A program made the position numbers and the translations under genes. Shown piece after piece: positions 61,056-64,000 of a stretch of DNA of 64,000 nt. How positions within the stretch are numbered: position 1 is the first letter of the stretch; every line of letters begins with the position of its first letter. The DNA is from Paraburkholderia franconis. GTDB taxonomy: Bacteria; Pseudomonadota; Gammaproteobacteria; Burkholderiales; Burkholderiaceae. Where the stretch lies: assembly GCF_009362735.1 (NCBI RefSeq), contig NZ_WHNP01000026.1, forward strand, positions 1 through 64,000, read 5' to 3'. The notes under the pieces are model-generated. The model was not told the origin of the DNA, did no database searches, and saw nothing but the letters and a program-made list of their open reading frames with translations.

Positions 61056-63683
61056 TTACGCGCTGTGTTCAATGAAGGGTCCAAATAGTCCCGCCGGCCG
61101 GAAGTTCGGCGCGGCCTCGTTGATCTCGTCGACGACCAACTGCGGAATACCTGCTTCCTGCGCCATGCGAGGTGAGATCACTACACCGTGCAGTTGTGCA
61201 CGCAGATCGTCCCAGCGCGTTCGTAGCACGTACCAGTTCCACTCGTCGTAGGTGCCCGTGAAGATCACCGGCCGCACGATGATGCGCGGCGTGTCTTCTG
61301 CGCTGGTCGCCTCGGCGACGGCCTTGTCGAGCGACTTCTGCCACAGACTCCCGATGCGGTCGACACGCCCGATTTGCTGCTCAACCACGCCTGGATTCCA
61401 TTCGTGATGCAGCAGCACGACCGTCTTGCAAGCTTTGTGTAGATTGAGCCCCTCGCGCCCGACCATCGATTGAGCGACCAGCACCCTTGGAAAACTGTGA
61501 TCGCGGTTGAACGCTAGTTGCAGCAAACGGCGCGTGCGCTGCGCGGTGTCGCCGTTCATCAGGCGCGCGAAGCCGCCCTGGGGCGCCCTGAGTTCGCTCG
61601 AGATGCGCTGCCACAGTGGCATCGCGTCCTGTTCGTCAGCGTCTGTGTCGTCAATATGCTCGCCGCGATCCACCGACGCATCCACGAACTCGACGAACGC
61701 GCCCGCGATCGCCGCGGGCTCCACGGGCGCGTCCGCCGCGTTCAGTAACTCTTGCAACGTGCGCGCGACCTGCGCGAGCGGCGAGGCTTCGTCGCTCTCT
61801 TCAGCAGCGGTCACGGAGCGCTGGAAAGCATCGAAGAGACGCAGGGCGAGCGCGTGCTTTGGTACAGCGCCGAGACCTTCGCCCAATTGTTTGATGAGCC
61901 GCGTGCGGAACGAACGCCGCTGATTTTCGATTTGCCGGTATTGATCGGCGAGGCGGATCTTGAACGTCTCATAGGCAAGATCGTCGGTACGTCTGAGTTG
62001 CCGGTGAGCCGCTTGCACCGCGGTCCATTCGCTATCCGACAGTGTGGCCTGCGGCCACGGACGGCCCGCGTCAAGGCTCTTAAGCATCGAGCGTGCATTC
62101 AGCAATTCGGTCAGCGCGCGCAGCGGCGCGGTGAAACGCCCGAACACGAGCACTTTCTCGCCGCGGTCGCACACCTGCTCGATCTCCTTGACGGCCTCCA
62201 GAATCGCCGGGTGATCGAAAAGGGGATGTGAGTCATCATCGCGGAACGCCGCGCCAAGCACGCCTTTCCACCAAGCGGCGCGTTGCTTGCGTTTGTCGGT
62301 AACCACATCGGGCGGATCGGCGCCGTCGTCAGTCGGTGGCGGTGTCGCCTCATCTACGGTCTCATCCTGCTCGGTCTGCCGAAGCCAACCCGCGATGCCG
62401 TGCCCGTTCGCAAAGGTCAGATACAACCGGTTGGCGCCCGCGTCCTCGGCGCGCCGCGTGGTGAGCGACAGTGATTCCGCTGCGCATACCGCGCGACGCC
62501 ATGGCAGCGAAAGCTTAGCCGTCTCCACGAAAATTTCTTGGATCGCGCGATAGGCATGATGCGGCTCACCCGTGTACCGTTCGAAGTCGCTTACATGTCG
62601 ATCCTCGCGTTTGTCACGCCTGAGCAGATACGGCGCGAGCGCTTCCTGGAACGCTCGCGCAGCATGTTTGTACACATCACGCGTGGGCCGATCCATTGGC
62701 GTTTCACGCACACGCTCGACCGCGCGCGCGTATTCATCGATGCGCGCGTCGATCTCGGAAGACGCCACTTCTAGGCGCGCGAGCGTAGATTTCCAGTCCT
62801 GCACGCTCAATTCGACGGGCGTCGCGCTTAGAGCGAGGCAGCGCGCGTTCGTATTGCGCTGGATGACGCGCCCGAACAGCGATGACAGCACCGACTGTTC
62901 GCCGCGACTCTTGTGCGCTTCGTCGAGAATGATCAGGTCGAAGACGCCGAGGCCGAGGCCGATCGAGCCTTCGAGCGCGCCGCGCATCGGCCCGTCGCTG
63001 CGATAGGCGTCGGCGTGGCAGGAGCGCCGCCAATCGGTGATGGTGCCGAACAACGCATCAGCAAGGCGGCGCGGCACGGCGCGCGGCGGCGAGTACATGG
63101 CCTGTGCGATGTACTTCGCCACGGTCGCCTGCCGTGCGCGCTGCGCGCGCTTTTCGCCGTCGGCGGAGTAGCCATAAGGGAGGCGCTTGTTCGTGTGCAG
63201 ATGCCATTGCGCGTACAACTCGGGCATGAGCGCCCAACGCCACGTGTCGCTGCTGCCGCCGAAGCGCCAGTTGGCGAACGCGTGGGAGATCACGATCGCG
63301 TCGTGGTCAAACCACGGGCGTTCCGGTCGGTCGCTGGCCGGGAACCACGCGTCCATATACTGCCGCAGGCTGCGCAACAAGGGAACGTCGGCGATGCCGG
63401 CCTCATCGAGTTCTGCTTTCCACTGATACGGTAACGCGGGCGGCACCAGAATCGCGACCCGACCGCCCGCACGAATCACCGCGCTCGCCAAGGCCGCCGC
63501 GATGCGGGTCTTGCCCATGCCTACCTCATCGGCAACCAGCAGCCCATTCTGCGCGACCTGTTCGGCGATACGCGCGAGGCTCGCGCATTGCCCATCGTCA
63601 AGCCAGGACGAGCTACGGCTCTCGCGCGCGATGTCCCCAAGCCCGACCGCTACCGCCGCCCAGCCTTTGAATTGCTGCTTCAC
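61056..63683 (-). CDS. SNF2-type DNA helicase/ATPase
   Basis: Protein of 875 aa from GTG 63683, which overlaps the upstream gene's stop (GTGA). Superfamily 2 motifs: ADEVGMGKTR (Walker A, Lys58), LVPPALPYQWKAEL (Ia), LDEAHKS (II, about 251), ALSATPVE (III). After a long insert come VLVFGRF (IV), AQSMVGREGLNLHKA (V) and QQIGRVDRIGS (VI). An acidic DDxD stretch (about 665-680) splits the second RecA domain. It resembles helicases of defence islands (DISARM DrmD and similar), but no DrmA, DrmB or DrmC is visible. It probably translocates on DNA. Confidence 0.85.
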   Translation of the reverse strand: MKQQFKGWAAVAVGLGDIARESRSSSWLDDGQCASLARIAEQVAQNGLLVADEVGMGKTRIAAALASAVIRAGGRVAILVPPALPYQWKAELDEAGIADVPLLRSLRQYMDAWFPASDRPERPWFDHDAIVISHAFANWRFGGSSDTWRWALMPELYAQWHLHTNKRLPYGYSADGEKRAQRARQATVAKYIAQAMYSPPRAVPRRLADALFGTITDWRRSCHADAYRSDGPMRGALEGSIGLGLGVFDLIILDEAHKSRGEQSVLSSLFGRVIQRNTNARCLALSATPVELSVQDWKSTLARLEVASSEIDARIDEYARAVERVRETPMDRPTRDVYKHAARAFQEALAPYLLRRDKREDRHVSDFERYTGEPHHAYRAIQEIFVETAKLSLPWRRAVCAAESLSLTTRRAEDAGANRLYLTFANGHGIAGWLRQTEQDETVDEATPPPTDDGADPPDVVTDKRKQRAAWWKGVLGAAFRDDDSHPLFDHPAILEAVKEIEQVCDRGEKVLVFGRFTAPLRALTELLNARSMLKSLDAGRPWPQATLSDSEWTAVQAAHRQLRRTDDLAYETFKIRLADQYRQIENQRRSFRTRLIKQLGEGLGAVPKHALALRLFDAFQRSVTAAEESDEASPLAQVARTLQELLNAADAPVEPAAIAGAFVEFVDASVDRGEHIDDTDADEQDAMPLWQRISSELRAPQGGFARLMNGDTAQRTRRLLQLAFNRDHSFPRVLVAQSMVGREGLNLHKACKTVVLLHHEWNPGVVEQQIGRVDRIGSLWQKSLDKAVAEATSAEDTPRIIVRPVIFTGTYDEWNWYVLRTRWDDLRAQLHGVVISPRMAQEAGIPQLVVDEINEAAPNFRPAGLFGPFIEHSA

Positions 63684-64000
63684 GATGCCTCCCCGATTGG
63701 TTCTGCACGCGCCATCTGCCATCTATCGCCGATGCGATCGAGTAACGCTTCGTACGTTTGGCCATGCGGCGTCGCACCGCATTCGGCATATGTCGGCCGA
63801 AACGATTCAACGCGCAACGCCGCGAGCGGATTGAGTTGCATCTCGCGGAACGCGCGCACGCCGTCGCTGTCGGAGAGCAGCGCGAGCGTCTGTTCGAGGC
63901 GGCAGCACCACGCGCTCCAGTCCGTTTCAGCGACGGCCGTCTGCCGTTCGGCCAGTCGCTCGATGAAGTTCATCATTTCGCGTACTGCATAGCGCGCGTG
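63680..64000 (-). CDS. First visible gene of helicase operon (partial)
   Basis: The frame ends at 63680 with its TGA overlapping the helicase GTG. It is open to the window edge (HARYAVREMMNFIERLAERQ...), so the gene continues beyond 64000; an internal ATG lies at 63976. The visible C-terminal 106 residues are mostly helical and polar, without any motif I recognise. It is co-translated with the helicase, so it is probably its partner. Confidence 0.6.
   Translation of the reverse strand, partial: HARYAVREMMNFIERLAERQTAVAETDWSAWCCRLEQTLALLSDSDGVRAFREMQLNPLAALRVESFRPTYAECGATPHGQTYEALLDRIGDRWQMARAEPIGEAS

Noticed and set aside
61056..63683. DISARM system
   Set aside because: Only a DrmD-like helicase is visible; DrmA, DrmB, DrmC and a methyltransferase are absent within the window.

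Overview
The window looks like a Burkholderiaceae chromosome, most probably Paraburkholderia or Caballeronia. It has high GC with strong third-position GC bias. It also has the betaproteobacterial housekeeping order ntrX-ntrY-DUF4390-rsmB-htpX-lysE-fmt-def / dprA-trx-topB, and the ethanolamine block eat-eutB-eutC facing exaC-DUF779 with its own AraC regulator. The genus is inferred from family resemblance; no database was searched.

Layout. (A) 1-12.35 kb is the end of a mobile island integrated at the 3' end of tRNA-Phe (12350-12425, minus). It carries an IS3 element, a decayed defence strip (frameshifted HNH gene, truncated ZorB-like OmpA gene, DUF262/GmrSD fragment, IS5 stub), a large tyrosine recombinase, pieces of two further integrases, a broken AlpA-type gene, an orphan 371-aa protein, a sirtuin and the tRNA-proximal integrase. 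(B) 12.4-47.4 kb is core genome. It holds a nitrogen-type two-component system, rRNA and initiator-tRNA maturation, DprA, topoisomerase III, PEP carboxykinase, an ECF sigma factor with two anti-sigma-like membrane proteins, a solute-binding protein with an omega-amidase-like hydrolase and an aminotransferase, DbpA, and the ethanolamine catabolic cluster (uptake by Eat, cleavage by EutBC to acetaldehyde and ammonia, oxidation of acetaldehyde by ExaC). (C) 47.5-51.3 kb is a transition zone: a shortened AraC-GyrI protein, a KTSC-like protein, two short-chain dehydrogenases, and fragments of an AraC regulator and of a type I restriction HsdR subunit. (D) 51.3-64.0 kb is a second accessory region. 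It has a translationally coupled serine recombinase-ParB-ParB operon, flanked by an intact and a degenerate copy of the same small Cys-rich gene. A membrane patatin follows, and then a compact operon of an SNF2-type helicase, a winged-helix-like protein and an FAD/NAD(P)-binding protein, whose first gene runs off the right edge.

The two best candidates for undescribed systems are the recombinase-ParB-ParB module (51.8-56.5 kb) and the SNF2 helicase/wHTH/flavoprotein operon (59.0-64.0 kb). I do not recognise the second as any named defence system. Several single-base frameshifts (HNH gene, ZorB-like gene, AlpA-like gene, possibly the integrase tail) lie only in accessory DNA. At least two are in homopolymer runs, so real decay and assembly error both remain possible.
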